Source of the DNA: Halomarinibacterium sp041392125
GTDB lineage: Bacteria; Bacteroidota; Bacteroidia; Flavobacteriales; Flavobacteriaceae
Reading direction: 5' to 3'
Assembly: GCA_041392125.1 (NCBI GenBank)
Contig: JAWKMR010000008.1
Coordinates: 106,820-170,819 of the forward strand
Length of the DNA stretch: 64,000 nucleotides
Part shown: positions 1 through 8,932 of the stretch, in pieces
Layout of the letters: every line of letters begins with the position of its first letter
How positions within the stretch are numbered: position 1 is the stretch's first letter
Translations under genes and position numbers: made by a program
Notes under the pieces: generated by a model
Databases searched by the model: none
Seen by the model: the letters and a program-made list of their open reading frames with translations, nothing else
Told to the model about the DNA's origin: nothing

Positions 1-560
1 TTTTCTTCCAAATAACTTTGAATGGATCCAAAACTTTCAAAAGGCGCATAGATAAGTATTCCGTCTTCGTCTTCAAAAATTTCTTCTACCCCAAAATCAA
101 TCAACTCCAATTCCAGCTCTTCCATATCCATTCCACCCGATTGAATCCTAAAATTACACACGTGATCGAACATAAAAGACACAGAACCGGAGGTGCCTAA
201 GCTACCATCGCATTTATTGAAGTAAGAACGTATATTGGCTACCGTTCTGGTGTTATTATCGGTAGCGGTTTCTACCAAAATGGCAATTCCGTGAGGAGCG
301 TAACCTTCAAAAAGCACTTCTTTAAAATCTCCTTGGTTCTTATCGGAAGCTCTTTTAATGGCACGCTCAATATTATCCTTAGGCATGTTCACAGCCTTCG
401 CATTCTGAATTACAGCACGCAATCTGGAATTACCATCCGGGTCCGGACCGCCTTCTTTTACAGCCATAACAATGTCTTTCCCAATACGAGTAAAAGCTTT
501 GGACATAGCAGACCAACGCTTCATTTTTCTTGCTTTTCTGAATTCAAAAGCTCTTCCCAT
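1..560 (-). CDS. yebC: YebC/PmpR family transcriptional regulator (3' end outside window)
   Basis: The reverse strand reads from an ATG at 560 (MGRAFEFRKARKMKRWSAMS) to the window edge without a stop, giving 186 of the roughly 240 residues usual for the family, so about 50 C-terminal residues are missing. The N-terminal GRAFEFRKARK, the AVKEGGPDPDGNSRLR segment and the NMPKDNIERAIKRA helix are hallmarks of the YebC/TACO1 family. Family members bind DNA as regulators; some act at the ribosome on proline-rich or mitochondrial translation. It is the last visible gene of a leftward run behind a carbinolamine dehydratase, but has its own good promoter at 579-608. Confidence 0.93.
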   Translation of the reverse strand, partial: MGRAFEFRKARKMKRWSAMSKAFTRIGKDIVMAVKEGGPDPDGNSRLRAVIQNAKAVNMPKDNIERAIKRASDKNQGDFKEVLFEGYAPHGIAILVETATDNNTRTVANIRSYFNKCDGSLGTSGSVSFMFDHVCNFRIQSGGMDMEELELELIDFGVEEIFEDEDGILIYAPFESFGSIQSYLEE

Positions 561-578
561 AGTCTATAATTTTGATTG

Positions 579-608
579 CAAATTTAAAAAAATGGCTTGT
601 ATCACAAA
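579..608 (-). promoter_or_regulatory. Bacteroidota-type promoter of yebC
   Basis: On the minus strand TTTG (605-608) is followed by 18 bases and TAAATTTG (579-586). This fits the Bacteroidota consensus TTTG-N19-TAnnTTTG with one base less in the spacer. The expected transcript start is near 572, leaving about 12 untranslated bases before the yebC ATG. Confidence 0.7.
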
Positions 609-611
609 GTT

Positions 612-893
612 TTATGCGGTCAACTCGTCAATTATTTTGGCAAGTTCAAAATCTTTTTCTGTAACACCATCTACTTCGTGTGTTGAAAGACTAATTTCCA
701 GATAATTATACGTATTTGCCCAATTGGGGTGGTGGTTCAACTTTTCGGCTTCAAAGGCAATACGTGTCATCAAACTAAAGGCATCTTTAAAATTTGGAAA
801 TTCAAAAGAAGTTTGCAGCGAATTATCGCTGTACTCCCAACCATTTAGCTCTTTAAGTCTGGCGCGGATTTGCAATTCAGTAAGTAACTTCAT
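612..893 (-). CDS. 4a-hydroxytetrahydrobiopterin dehydratase (pterin-4-alpha-carbinolamine dehydratase)
   Basis: A 93-residue protein, the usual length for the family. It carries the signature AEKLNHHPNW (residues 49-58, His54-His55-Pro56-Trp58) and a second histidine in STHEVDGVTEKD (His72), which together form the dehydration site. The enzyme recycles the 4a-carbinolamine pterin made by aromatic amino acid hydroxylases; no such hydroxylase lies in this window. Only one base separates it from the upstream reductase gene on the same strand, so the two are co-transcribed and probably translationally coupled. The assignment is firm; the metabolic partner is unknown here. Confidence 0.93.
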   Translation of the reverse strand: MKLLTELQIRARLKELNGWEYSDNSLQTSFEFPNFKDAFSLMTRIAFEAEKLNHHPNWANTYNYLEISLSTHEVDGVTEKDFELAKIIDELTA

Positions 894-894
894 T

Positions 895-1740
895 TTAAAA
901 AGTTTTTAGGGTTTCAATTTCATCTTTTAGGGTGCTTTCTTCAATTACTTGCTCCATACTAATTTGATAGTTTTTGGGAAGCAGATTCTCTTTCTGTAAA
1001 ATGGCTAAAAAGCGATCGTCATTACTGCTGAAAACATTTTTAAAGATAGGTTTTTTATGACTTATTTTTTTAGCAATCTCCTCAAAAAGTTCATTGTGAT
1101 GAATCACATCTTCGCTGGCCAAATGAAAAATTCCGTTTAAATTTTTATTAATGATATAGTGAATTTGTTGTGCCAATTTATTCTGAGTCGTAGCATTAAC
1201 AATTAAATTGGGGAATACTTCAAAAGTAGCATGATGCTTTATGGCCTGTTTTAACTGAATAATCGTAGGGGAGTTAATTCCTAATACCAAAGGAAGTCTA
1301 GCAATCACTTTGTTATTTTCGGGCAAATTTTTAAGTAGTTTTTCAATAGCAGAAGCTAATTTTCCCTGATCACTTTCAGTAGAAACCGTATCCGCTTCAT
1401 AGGCAGGAAAATCTCCTTTAGCATCAAATACCGAAGCACAAGAAATATACAATAATTTTGCGTTGTTTTCAAGAAGATAATTACAAGCGGTTTCGTGAGC
1501 TTTTAACTGTGCTTTTGCTTCCCCTTTGAAGGAGGAAATAATGATTTCAGGACGAACCTCCTTTAAAATGGGTTCCAGACTATCTTCTTCCACCTTAAAT
1601 TGAAAGAAGACTTGATTTTGACTGAACAAGTGCTCCTGAGTGGCATAGGTCCCAAACACATCAAAATAGGGAAGGAGCTCTCTATAGAGCGTGTTACCAA
1701 TAAAACCACTGGCTCCCAAAATGAGTATTCGATTCGGCAT
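895..1740 (-). CDS. RmlD-like NAD(P)-dependent sugar-nucleotide/short-chain reductase
   Basis: 281 residues starting RILILGASGFIGNTL, a Rossmann-fold glycine-rich nucleotide motif (GxxGxxG, residues 9-15). The following pattern, including ISCASVFDAKGDFPAYEAD near residue 100 and VIARLPLVLG near 145, resembles extended short-chain dehydrogenases of the dTDP-4-dehydrorhamnose reductase type. The usual YxxxK catalytic pair is not obvious, so enzyme activity is uncertain. No rhamnose or capsule genes are nearby; it sits between gcvT (23 bases upstream) and the carbinolamine dehydratase. The fold is likely; the substrate is unknown. Confidence 0.75.
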   Translation of the reverse strand: MPNRILILGASGFIGNTLYRELLPYFDVFGTYATQEHLFSQNQVFFQFKVEEDSLEPILKEVRPEIIISSFKGEAKAQLKAHETACNYLLENNAKLLYISCASVFDAKGDFPAYEADTVSTESDQGKLASAIEKLLKNLPENNKVIARLPLVLGINSPTIIQLKQAIKHHATFEVFPNLIVNATTQNKLAQQIHYIINKNLNGIFHLASEDVIHHNELFEEIAKKISHKKPIFKNVFSSNDDRFLAILQKENLLPKNYQISMEQVIEESTLKDEIETLKTF

Positions 1741-1763
1741 ATATCCTACAACAGTTTTATTGG

Positions 1764-2849
1764 TTATTGTGCTTTGTAAAAAGGAAGTTTTACCACGGTC
1801 GCGGGGATAGCATTTTTTCGTATTTGAATAAAAACTTGTGTGCCGATTGGGCTAAAATCTGAAGACACATAACCCAAACCAATCCCTTTATTTAATGAGG
1901 GAGCCATAGTACCACTAGTAACGCTTCCTAATACCGCTCCGTTAGCGTCTACAATTTCATAACCTTGTCTGGGTATTCCCCGTTCATTTAATTCGAATGC
2001 TACAAGTTTTCGTTTTGGACCATGTTCCTTTTCTTTCTGAAGATTTTCTGCATTGATAAAATCTTTGGTAAACTTGGTAATCCATCCTAAGCCGGCTTCA
2101 ATAGGTGATGTGGTATCATCAATGTCATTTCCGTACAAACAATAACCCATTTCCAATCGTAAGGTATCTCTGGCAGCCAATCCTATGGGCTTAATTCCGA
2201 AGGACTTTCCTGCTTCAAAAACTTTGTTCCATATATGTTCCACTTCACTGTTTTTACAATAAATTTCGAACCCACCACTGCCGGTATAGCCTGTAGCGCT
2301 AATCATAACATGCTCAATGCCTGCAAAATCTGCTACTGTAAAGTGATAAAATTTAATGGCACTTAAATCAACTGAAGTTAACGATTGCATCGCTTCCACA
2401 GCCTTTGGTCCTTGGATGGCTAATAGAGAGTAATCATCAGATAAATTTCGAAGTTCTGCTCCCATGGTATTATGTTTGTTAATCCAGTTCCAGTCTTTTT
2501 CAATATTGGAAGCATTTACCACTAAGACCCATTTTTCAGCATTCAATCTATATATAATCAAGTCATCAACAATACCCCCCGTTTCATTTGGTAAACAGCT
2601 GTATTGTGCTTGATAGTCTATTAATTTAGAAGCATCGTTACTCGTTACTTTCTGTATTAATGCCAATGCATTAGGGCCGGTTACTAAAAATTCTCCCATG
2701 TGGGATACATCAAAAACTCCCACACTATTTCTAACTGTTTCGTGTTCGGCATTTACTCCTTCATAAGAAACGGGCATAGTAAAACCTGCAAATGGAACCA
2801 TTTTGGCTCCAAGACTTTCATGAATGTGGGTTAGTGCTGTGTTTTTCAT
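1764..2849 (-). CDS. gcvT: Glycine cleavage system aminomethyltransferase (T protein)
   Basis: 361 residues, the standard GcvT length. It begins KNTALTHIHESLGAKMVPFAGFTMPVSY and contains VGVFDVSHMGEF, GYTGSGGFEIYC and RDTLRLEMGYCLYG, which line the tetrahydrofolate site. The C-terminal barrel has GSVTSGTMAPSLNKGIGLGYV. The enzyme moves the aminomethyl group from the lipoylated H protein to tetrahydrofolate, releasing ammonia. H and P proteins are not in this window. It heads the leftward run gcvT, reductase, carbinolamine dehydratase and probably yebC. A TACATTTG -7 element lies at 2870-2877. Confidence 0.97.
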   Translation of the reverse strand: MKNTALTHIHESLGAKMVPFAGFTMPVSYEGVNAEHETVRNSVGVFDVSHMGEFLVTGPNALALIQKVTSNDASKLIDYQAQYSCLPNETGGIVDDLIIYRLNAEKWVLVVNASNIEKDWNWINKHNTMGAELRNLSDDYSLLAIQGPKAVEAMQSLTSVDLSAIKFYHFTVADFAGIEHVMISATGYTGSGGFEIYCKNSEVEHIWNKVFEAGKSFGIKPIGLAARDTLRLEMGYCLYGNDIDDTTSPIEAGLGWITKFTKDFINAENLQKEKEHGPKRKLVAFELNERGIPRQGYEIVDANGAVLGSVTSGTMAPSLNKGIGLGYVSSDFSPIGTQVFIQIRKNAIPATVVKLPFYKAQ

Positions 2850-2869
2850 GTGTTATTTGAAATTTTTGG

Positions 2870-2877
2870 CAAATGTA
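2870..2877 (-). promoter_or_regulatory. Promoter -7 element of gcvT
   Basis: TACATTTG on the minus strand matches TAnnTTTG exactly and ends 20 bases before the gcvT start codon. No convincing TTTG -33 box is present at the right distance. Confidence 0.55.
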
Positions 2878-2957
2878 AGTAAACTATAAAAAAGGGAACG
2901 TTTAAAATGTTTGATTGTTTTCAACAAGGGTAGTAACTTGCACTAAAACTTTTTTAA

Positions 2958-4502
2958 ATGAAAATTTTTTCTTCGGAACAACTTTACTATGCCGATGAGC
3001 TAACCTGTAAAAATCAAGGAATTACTTCGGTTGATTTAATGGAAAGAGCGGCTACACAAATCTTTAATTGGTTACACCAACGTATGCAAGGAGCCCAGGT
3101 GCCAATTCATATATTTTGTGGTATTGGAAATAATGGAGGAGATGGCCTTGCCCTTGGAAGACTATTAATTGAAAGTGGCTATAACGTTACTATTTATATT
3201 GCCAACTTTACCGATAAGCGCTCCAAATGTTTTTTAATAAACTACGATAGGGTTAAAAGCATTACCAAAAAGTGGCCTATTTTAATGACTTCGGAAGAAG
3301 ATTTCCCACAAATTCATCCGGATGATATTATTGTTGATTGTTTGTTTGGTATAGGCTTAAATCGTCCACCGGAAGGGTGGATTAAGGCACTTATTCAATT
3401 TTTGAATGGGCAAAAAGCCTTTCGGCTTTCTGTAGATATTCCCAGCGGACTTTCTGCCAACGAACCTTTACTAGATGCTGAAGCAGTAATCCAGGCGAAC
3501 CATACATTAACGTTTCAGACTCCAAAACTCACTTTTTTTCTCCCCGAAACCGGAAGATTTGTCCCTTACTTTGAAGTGTTGGATATTGGCCTTGATCCGG
3601 AATATTTATATACAACTAAGCCTTTAGCACAACTTATTTACAAACCACAAGCAAGACAATTTTACAAACAGCGCGAAAAATTTTCGCATAAAGGGGCGTA
3701 TGGGCATGCACTCATTATTGGTGGAAGTAAAGGAAAAATGGGAGCAGTGGCACTATCATCAAAAGCAAGTTTGAGGGTAGGTGCAGGCTTAGTCTCTGCA
3801 TTTGTTCCAGAAGGGGGAAATGCTATTTTACAAACATCGGTGCCGGAGGTAATGACCATTGCTGATGCTTCTGAAGATTTTATCACAGCCATTAAAATTG
3901 ATTTTCAGCCTTCGGCGATTGCTGTAGGAATGGGAATGGGTCAAAATAATGAAACGAAAAATGCACTAAAAACCTTCTTTTCTGAACATAAAAATATACC
4001 CTTCGTTATTGATGCCGATGCTATTAATTGCCTTTCAAAAGATAAAAATCTTTTAAAATTACTTCCTAAAAATAGTATTTTAACACCCCATGAAGGAGAA
4101 TTACAAAGATTTGTTGGTAACTGGAAAAATGATTTTGAGAAAATTGAAAAAACCAAAGCGTTTTCTAAAAAACATGAAGTCATTATTGTAATAAAAGGAG
4201 CCCATTCAATTATTGTTAATGGAGAAAATTTATATATCAATACCACCGGAAATCCGGGAATGGCTACAGCGGGAAGTGGGGATGTGCTAAGCGGCATGAT
4301 TGCCGGACTCTTATCGCAAGATTACAACCCGTTGGTGGCTACGGTTTTTGGAATCTATTTACATGGAAGCGCCGGGAATATTGTGGCTAATGAAATAGGT
4401 TTTGAAGCCTTAATAGCCAGTGATATTATTGACGCTATTGGGGGTTCCTTTCTGGAGTTATTCCAAAAGGAAGAACATCCTCAACAAGAAAATGAATCCT
4501 AA
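2958..4502 (+). CDS. nnr: Bifunctional NAD(P)H-hydrate epimerase / ADP-dependent NAD(P)H-hydrate dehydratase
   Basis: 514 residues in two domains. Residues 1 to about 215 are the YjeF-N epimerase domain (CGIGNNGGDGLALGRLL, then VDIPSGLSAN). Residues about 225-505 are the ribokinase-like dehydratase domain (HALIIGGSKGKMGAVALSS, LTPHEGELQRF, and GNPGMATAGSGDVLSGMIAGLL with the GSGD loop near residue 440). Together they repair hydrated NADH and NADPH: the epimerase interconverts R and S forms and the dehydratase restores the S form using ADP. The fused order is usual in bacteria. It is transcribed away from gcvT and ends in a strong bidirectional terminator. Confidence 0.95.
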   Translation: MKIFSSEQLYYADELTCKNQGITSVDLMERAATQIFNWLHQRMQGAQVPIHIFCGIGNNGGDGLALGRLLIESGYNVTIYIANFTDKRSKCFLINYDRVKSITKKWPILMTSEEDFPQIHPDDIIVDCLFGIGLNRPPEGWIKALIQFLNGQKAFRLSVDIPSGLSANEPLLDAEAVIQANHTLTFQTPKLTFFLPETGRFVPYFEVLDIGLDPEYLYTTKPLAQLIYKPQARQFYKQREKFSHKGAYGHALIIGGSKGKMGAVALSSKASLRVGAGLVSAFVPEGGNAILQTSVPEVMTIADASEDFITAIKIDFQPSAIAVGMGMGQNNETKNALKTFFSEHKNIPFVIDADAINCLSKDKNLLKLLPKNSILTPHEGELQRFVGNWKNDFEKIEKTKAFSKKHEVIIVIKGAHSIIVNGENLYINTTGNPGMATAGSGDVLSGMIAGLLSQDYNPLVATVFGIYLHGSAGNIVANEIGFEALIASDIIDAIGGSFLELFQKEEHPQQENES

Positions 4503-4532
4503 AAAAAAGAGCTCCTAAAGAGCTCTTTTTTT
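4502..4532. terminator. Bidirectional intrinsic terminator between nnr and the TlpA-like gene
   Basis: A perfect hairpin GAGCTC-ctaaa-GAGCTC is extended by pairing A and T runs of seven, so it gives a U tract in both directions. It overlaps the stop codons of the two convergent genes. Confidence 0.9.
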
Positions 4533-5535
4533 ATAATAAATTTTCAAGCATTTCTTTCAATTTAGGGCTTGAAGGTCTAGGCGCATCTGGAGTCACAATG
4601 TTTCCATCTGGGTCAATGAGAATAAATCTTGGGATACCATTTATATAATAGTCTTTTACAAACTTTGAATCCCAATTATTATCGGCAAAAAGTTGAATTC
4701 CGCCTAATTCTTTATCGTTTACCATCGTCACCCATTTTTCATGATCCTTTGCCTTATCTACAGAAATACTTACAAATTCAATATTCTTATCATGAAACTC
4801 TTTTTCAACTTCTTTTAAAAACGGAATTTCCACTTTGCAAGGACCACACCAAGTTGCCCAAACATCCATATAGACATACTTTCCTTTTAAATCAGAAAGG
4901 CTTGTAGTGCCACCTGAATGATTTTCATAGTTTTCAAAAACAGGGGAGGGAGCGCCTACAGGAAGATTTACTCGTAAGGCAATTAATTCTCCTAAATAAT
5001 CGCCATACCCTTTAATAGTAGATTCAATATTTTTCTTAGAACTATTAATAACCATAGTATCTAAGGCTGTTTTAGAGCTTATAAAATTATGGAGTTCCTT
5101 TTCAACTTCAGCAAGTTTTATGGTGAGACTTTCTTGCGACATTTGATCTACATCAATATCTAATAGCTTCTCTTCGAGTAATGATTTTTCGGCTAAAAAA
5201 TTATTATTTTCAGCTCCGATGCCTTCATATTTAATGGTTTCATCAAACATTTCAGTGTCTAAAGAAAGCGATAAATTATATCCGTTTTTCAGAAAAAGTC
5301 GCGTGCCTTCTACACCATCGTTAAAGGAATACATCCCTGGTTTTAGATGAAGCGTATCACTAAAGGTACCATCAGCATTAACAAAAATCGCTTTGGAATA
5401 GTCTTTACTTTGTATTTTTACAGAATCACTATTTTTATTAATAATTTTTCCTGAAAATTTTACAAAATCCTGTTCCTCTTTTTGGTTACAGGAAAAAAAT
5501 GCAATTACAATTAAAAAAAATGATAGTGGTTTCAT
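4531..5535 (-). CDS. TlpA/ResA-like thioredoxin-fold lipoprotein with DUF4369-like N-terminal domain
   Basis: 334 residues. A lipoprotein signal ends at Cys16 (SFFLIVIAFFSC), so the protein should be membrane-anchored outside the cytoplasm. Residues about 25-120 look like the beta-sandwich DUF4369 domain that often precedes Bacteroidota thioredoxin folds. Residues about 190-334 form the thioredoxin domain, with the redox motif WATWCGPCK (Cys230, Cys233) and a cis-proline segment NGIPRFILID near residue 305. It probably reduces or exchanges disulfides in exported proteins. Its partner is not visible; it stands alone between a terminator and the divergent hutH. Confidence 0.88.
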   Translation of the reverse strand: MKPLSFFLIVIAFFSCNQKEEQDFVKFSGKIINKNSDSVKIQSKDYSKAIFVNADGTFSDTLHLKPGMYSFNDGVEGTRLFLKNGYNLSLSLDTEMFDETIKYEGIGAENNNFLAEKSLLEEKLLDIDVDQMSQESLTIKLAEVEKELHNFISSKTALDTMVINSSKKNIESTIKGYGDYLGELIALRVNLPVGAPSPVFENYENHSGGTTSLSDLKGKYVYMDVWATWCGPCKVEIPFLKEVEKEFHDKNIEFVSISVDKAKDHEKWVTMVNDKELGGIQLFADNNWDSKFVKDYYINGIPRFILIDPDGNIVTPDAPRPSSPKLKEMLENLL

Positions 5536-5614
5536 GGGTTTATAGTTTATCTTACGAAAATAGTTTTTTTGCTGAATGCTCCATCAAATTTATAAAAACC
5601 TTCACATTAAATTG

Positions 5615-5622
5615 TACTTTTG
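5615..5622 (+). promoter_or_regulatory. Promoter -7 element of hutH
   Basis: TACTTTTG matches TAnnTTTG exactly, 19 bases before the hutH start codon. The -33 position is TATAA-like instead of TTTG. Confidence 0.55.
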
Positions 5623-5641
5623 CCCAACAACCTAATTTTTT

Positions 5642-7153
5642 ATGGAAAGCATCCATTATATAAGTTCCGATATTTTAACTCTTTCTACCATTAAAAATAT
5701 TTTGGATCATCATTTGAAGTTAGAACTTTCGGAAGAAGCCATATTAAACATCAAAAAATCTCACGAATATCTTCAACGAAAAATCAAGGAAAACGATACA
5801 CCTATCTACGGGATAAATACCGGTTTTGGATCATTATGCGATGTTAAAATTCCTTCAGATAAGCTCTCACAGTTACAAGAAAATTTGGTCATGTCGCACG
5901 CTTGCGGAACAGGAGATTTGGTGCCTCACGAAATTGTAAAGCTGATGCTTTTGCTAAAAATACAATCCTTGAGTTATGGATTTAGTGGAGTGCAATTGGA
6001 GACAGTGAATCGTTTAGTAGATTTTTACAATAATGACATTTTGCCCGTTGTTTATGAACAGGGAAGCCTGGGTGCTTCCGGAGATTTGGCTCCCTTAGCA
6101 CATCTTTCATTACCATTATTGGGAAAAGGGGAAGTCTATGTAAATGGAGCGATTACGGCTTCTGAAAAAATGCTTTCACAATTTAATTGGAAACCGATTA
6201 ATTTGGGAGCTAAAGAAGGTTTGGCATTGCTTAACGGAACTCAGTTTATGAGTGCTTATGGCGTTTATTGCTTACTAAAAGGATATCAATTATCTTATTT
6301 GAGCGATCTTATTACAGCTATTTCATTAGACGCTTTTAATTGTAATATGAGTCCGTTTAATCCTCTAGTACATATGGTTAGGCCGCATCGAGGACAAGTT
6401 AAAACTGCCGAGCAAATACTTGAATTTTTGAACGATAGTGAAATAGCTCGCTCAGATGATAAAAAAGTCCAGGATCCTTATTCTTTTAGATGCGTGCCTC
6501 AAGTACACGGAGCTACAAAGGATACTCTTTATTTTGTACATAAAACTTTTAAAACTGAAATTAATTCAGTAACCGATAATCCCAATATCTTTATAAAAGA
6601 AGATGTTATTATTTCCGGGGGGAACTTTCATGGACAACCTTTAGCTTTAGGGCTAGATTACCTTTCGATTGCTATGGCAGAATTGGGAAATATTTCTGAA
6701 CGTAGGACATATCAATTAATCTCCGGACAACGGGATTTACCTCCCTTCTTAGTAAGCGAACCCGGATTGCAAAGTGGTTTTATGATTCCACAATATACAG
6801 CAGCAAGTATTGTAAGTCAAAATAAACAGTTAGCCACTCCGGCATCTATAGATTCGATTGTTTCTTCAAACGGGCAGGAGGATCATGTAAGTATGGGAGC
6901 CAATGCTGCTACAAAATGCTACAAAATTATTCAAAACTTGAAAACCATTCTCTCCATTGAGTTACTGAATGCCTCTCAAGCCATAGAGTTTAGACGCCCT
7001 AAAAAATCATCCCCATTTATTGAAAGCTTTTTAGAAAGTTATAAAAAAGAAATTCCCTTTGTAGATAAAGATCGATGGCTGGCGGAAGACATAAAAAAAT
7101 CCCAGCTATTTATAGAAAGTTTTACTATTGAAAACGAATTGCTTTTTGAATAA
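5642..7153 (+). CDS. hutH: Histidine ammonia-lyase
   Basis: 503 residues, typical for the family. The Ala145-Ser146-Gly147 triad in GSLGASGDLAPLAHL forms the MIO prosthetic group by self-cyclisation. YGINTGFGS (56-64) and SSNGQEDHVSMGANAA near residue 410 are further family motifs. Ser85-His86 in NLVMSHACG is the substrate-selectivity pair found in histidine lyases, as opposed to the His-Leu or Phe-Leu of tyrosine and phenylalanine lyases. It converts L-histidine to urocanate and ammonia. Urocanase and imidazolonepropionase are absent here, so it is an isolated hut gene; the downstream secretion-signal protein starts only 13 bases later. Confidence 0.93.
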   Translation: MESIHYISSDILTLSTIKNILDHHLKLELSEEAILNIKKSHEYLQRKIKENDTPIYGINTGFGSLCDVKIPSDKLSQLQENLVMSHACGTGDLVPHEIVKLMLLLKIQSLSYGFSGVQLETVNRLVDFYNNDILPVVYEQGSLGASGDLAPLAHLSLPLLGKGEVYVNGAITASEKMLSQFNWKPINLGAKEGLALLNGTQFMSAYGVYCLLKGYQLSYLSDLITAISLDAFNCNMSPFNPLVHMVRPHRGQVKTAEQILEFLNDSEIARSDDKKVQDPYSFRCVPQVHGATKDTLYFVHKTFKTEINSVTDNPNIFIKEDVIISGGNFHGQPLALGLDYLSIAMAELGNISERRTYQLISGQRDLPPFLVSEPGLQSGFMIPQYTAASIVSQNKQLATPASIDSIVSSNGQEDHVSMGANAATKCYKIIQNLKTILSIELLNASQAIEFRRPKKSSPFIESFLESYKKEIPFVDKDRWLAEDIKKSQLFIESFTIENELLFE

Positions 7154-7166
7154 ATTAAAAAGAATT

Positions 7167-8054
7167 ATGAATCGGTTTTTAATTATTCCATTATTACTTA
7201 TAACCAATTGGAAGTGTATTAGTCAAGAATACGTACCGCTTTTAGACCAAGTAAACGAATGGCACTTTACCAATTGTTATTTTGGCTGTCTTACGGATAT
7301 ATATTTTACCGATGGGGATACTATAGTTGATAATAAGACACATAAGATTTTAGACGGATACCACTACATTTCTCGCACTTTTTTACTTCGAGAGGATGTT
7401 TCTGCCAAGCAAATATTTTTAACAAAGGTGAATGAAACCAATAATGAAGAATATTTATTATATGATTTTTCATTAACCGAAGGGGATATATTTTCCATGA
7501 AAAATCCTATCACACCTTTTCCTGAAGATGGGGGAGATTTTGTTTTAGATTCCATTAGATTCCGGACTTTGGTAGATGGAAATGAGTATCGCCATTTTTA
7601 TTTTTCTCCAGCGCCTTCAAACACCATTAGCGATAACAATGCTATTTGGATTGAAGGTTTAGGATCCTTGTCCATCATTAATGCGCCTGGAGGTGAGCCC
7701 GATATTAATGGGGTAGGGCACTTAAGTTGCTTTTTCAAAAACGGACAGTCTTTCTATGCAAATTTAGACTCTATTGAAAGTTGTTCTCCTATGCTTAGTA
7801 TTTTTGATGTTAAAAAAGAAGGAAAAGATATCGTTATTTTGAATCCTGCGTCCTCAAATTTTGTCACGCTTATAAATACGTCTTCCGTACAATTAGTACA
7901 AGTTTTTGATATTCAGGGTAGAAAAATTACTTCCGCTTTAAATAACGGTTCCAACGAAATCAATTTAGATAAAAGCTTATTTCAAGAAAACATTTATTTT
8001 GTAAAAGCGATTAGAAACAACCGCACGCTAACTACTTTAAAATTTGTTATATGA
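7167..8054 (+). CDS. Secreted protein with T9SS type A sorting domain
   Basis: The ATG at 7167 (MNRFLIIPLLLITNWKCISQ) gives a proper signal peptide; an in-frame ATG at 7128 would overlap hutH and bury the signal. The mature region has no motif I recognise; it is rich in aromatic and acidic residues with two Cys pairs (NCYFGC, HLSCFF). The last 80 residues (from about FDVKKEGKDIVILNPASSN to TTLKFVI) are a type A C-terminal sorting domain, including VFDIQGRKI, used for export through the type IX system and surface attachment. Its TGA overlaps the ATG of the following lipoprotein (ATGA), so the two are coupled. Function unknown. Confidence 0.85.
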   Translation: MNRFLIIPLLLITNWKCISQEYVPLLDQVNEWHFTNCYFGCLTDIYFTDGDTIVDNKTHKILDGYHYISRTFLLREDVSAKQIFLTKVNETNNEEYLLYDFSLTEGDIFSMKNPITPFPEDGGDFVLDSIRFRTLVDGNEYRHFYFSPAPSNTISDNNAIWIEGLGSLSIINAPGGEPDINGVGHLSCFFKNGQSFYANLDSIESCSPMLSIFDVKKEGKDIVILNPASSNFVTLINTSSVQLVQVFDIQGRKITSALNNGSNEINLDKSLFQENIYFVKAIRNNRTLTTLKFVI

Positions 8055-8932
8055 CGAACACTTCTTTTTTGAATAGGAATTCCTTTAAGATTTCCATTGC
8101 AGTTTTATTGCTCACCCTATTAGCTTCCTGCAAAACCTTAAACAGAAAAGTTACCTACCCACAAATGGTAAGCAATGCTTCAGACCAAGCACAAAAGTTG
8201 GTCAACAATTCAGACTATTCTACCTGTGAATTTGGAGTAGAAAAACGCTTTGGAGAAATCCTTCTAAAAAATAATTTATGGGGAAGAAGAAAACTTAATA
8301 GCCCAGATTCTATAGAACTATGCTCCTTTAAAAAAGGGGACTATTACGGATGGAAATGGCAATTACCTAATAATGCGAGAGGTGTTATTGGCTATCCGGC
8401 CTTGCAGGTAGGAAACAACCCTTTTTCAAAAAAAGAAAAAAACCCGGATTTTCCGATTAAGCTTACCGAAATGTCGAAGCTTACTGTAAATTATGATGTA
8501 GAAACTCATGTAAAGTTTAAAAAATACAATTTAGCGTTTGATCTATGGTTGGTAAATAAAGAACAACAATATAATAATACCAATATCACCACAGAAATAA
8601 TGATTTGGGAGGATTATTTCAACTTTACTTCCTTCGGAAAAAAGAAAGAAAGTATTATTACTCCATTTGGGGTTTACGATGTATTGGTGGGTCATTTGTT
8701 AAATCCAAAATTTAATCAGGATTGGACCTATGTTGCTTTTGTGAGAAAAACACCAAGAAGCAAAGGCGAAGTCGATATTGCCTTTTTTATGGATTATTTG
8801 GTGAAAAATAAAATCGTTAGTGTAGAAGATTATTTTACTTCTATAGAATTTGGCAACGAGATAGGAAATTCTAGTGGAATTACTTTAGTGAAGGAATTTA
8901 ATTGGAATCTTGTGCGTAAGAATCTCAACTAA
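8051..8932 (+). CDS. Lipoprotein of unknown function
   Basis: 293 residues. The N-terminus SIAVLLLTLLASCKT is a lipoprotein signal with the lipid-modified Cys about 27 residues in. The middle (YYGWKWQLPNNARGVIGYPALQVGNNPF) and the alternating hydrophobic pattern with a conserved-looking EIMIWEDYFNF segment resemble the beta-jellyroll of glycoside hydrolase family 12 or related glucanase-like folds. That resemblance is weak and from memory, so I do not call an enzyme. It is translationally coupled to the upstream T9SS protein and overlaps the convergent gene at 8925-9308 by eight bases. Confidence 0.75.
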   Translation: MTNTSFLNRNSFKISIAVLLLTLLASCKTLNRKVTYPQMVSNASDQAQKLVNNSDYSTCEFGVEKRFGEILLKNNLWGRRKLNSPDSIELCSFKKGDYYGWKWQLPNNARGVIGYPALQVGNNPFSKKEKNPDFPIKLTEMSKLTVNYDVETHVKFKKYNLAFDLWLVNKEQQYNNTNITTEIMIWEDYFNFTSFGKKKESIITPFGVYDVLVGHLLNPKFNQDWTYVAFVRKTPRSKGEVDIAFFMDYLVKNKIVSVEDYFTSIEFGNEIGNSSGITLVKEFNWNLVRKNLN

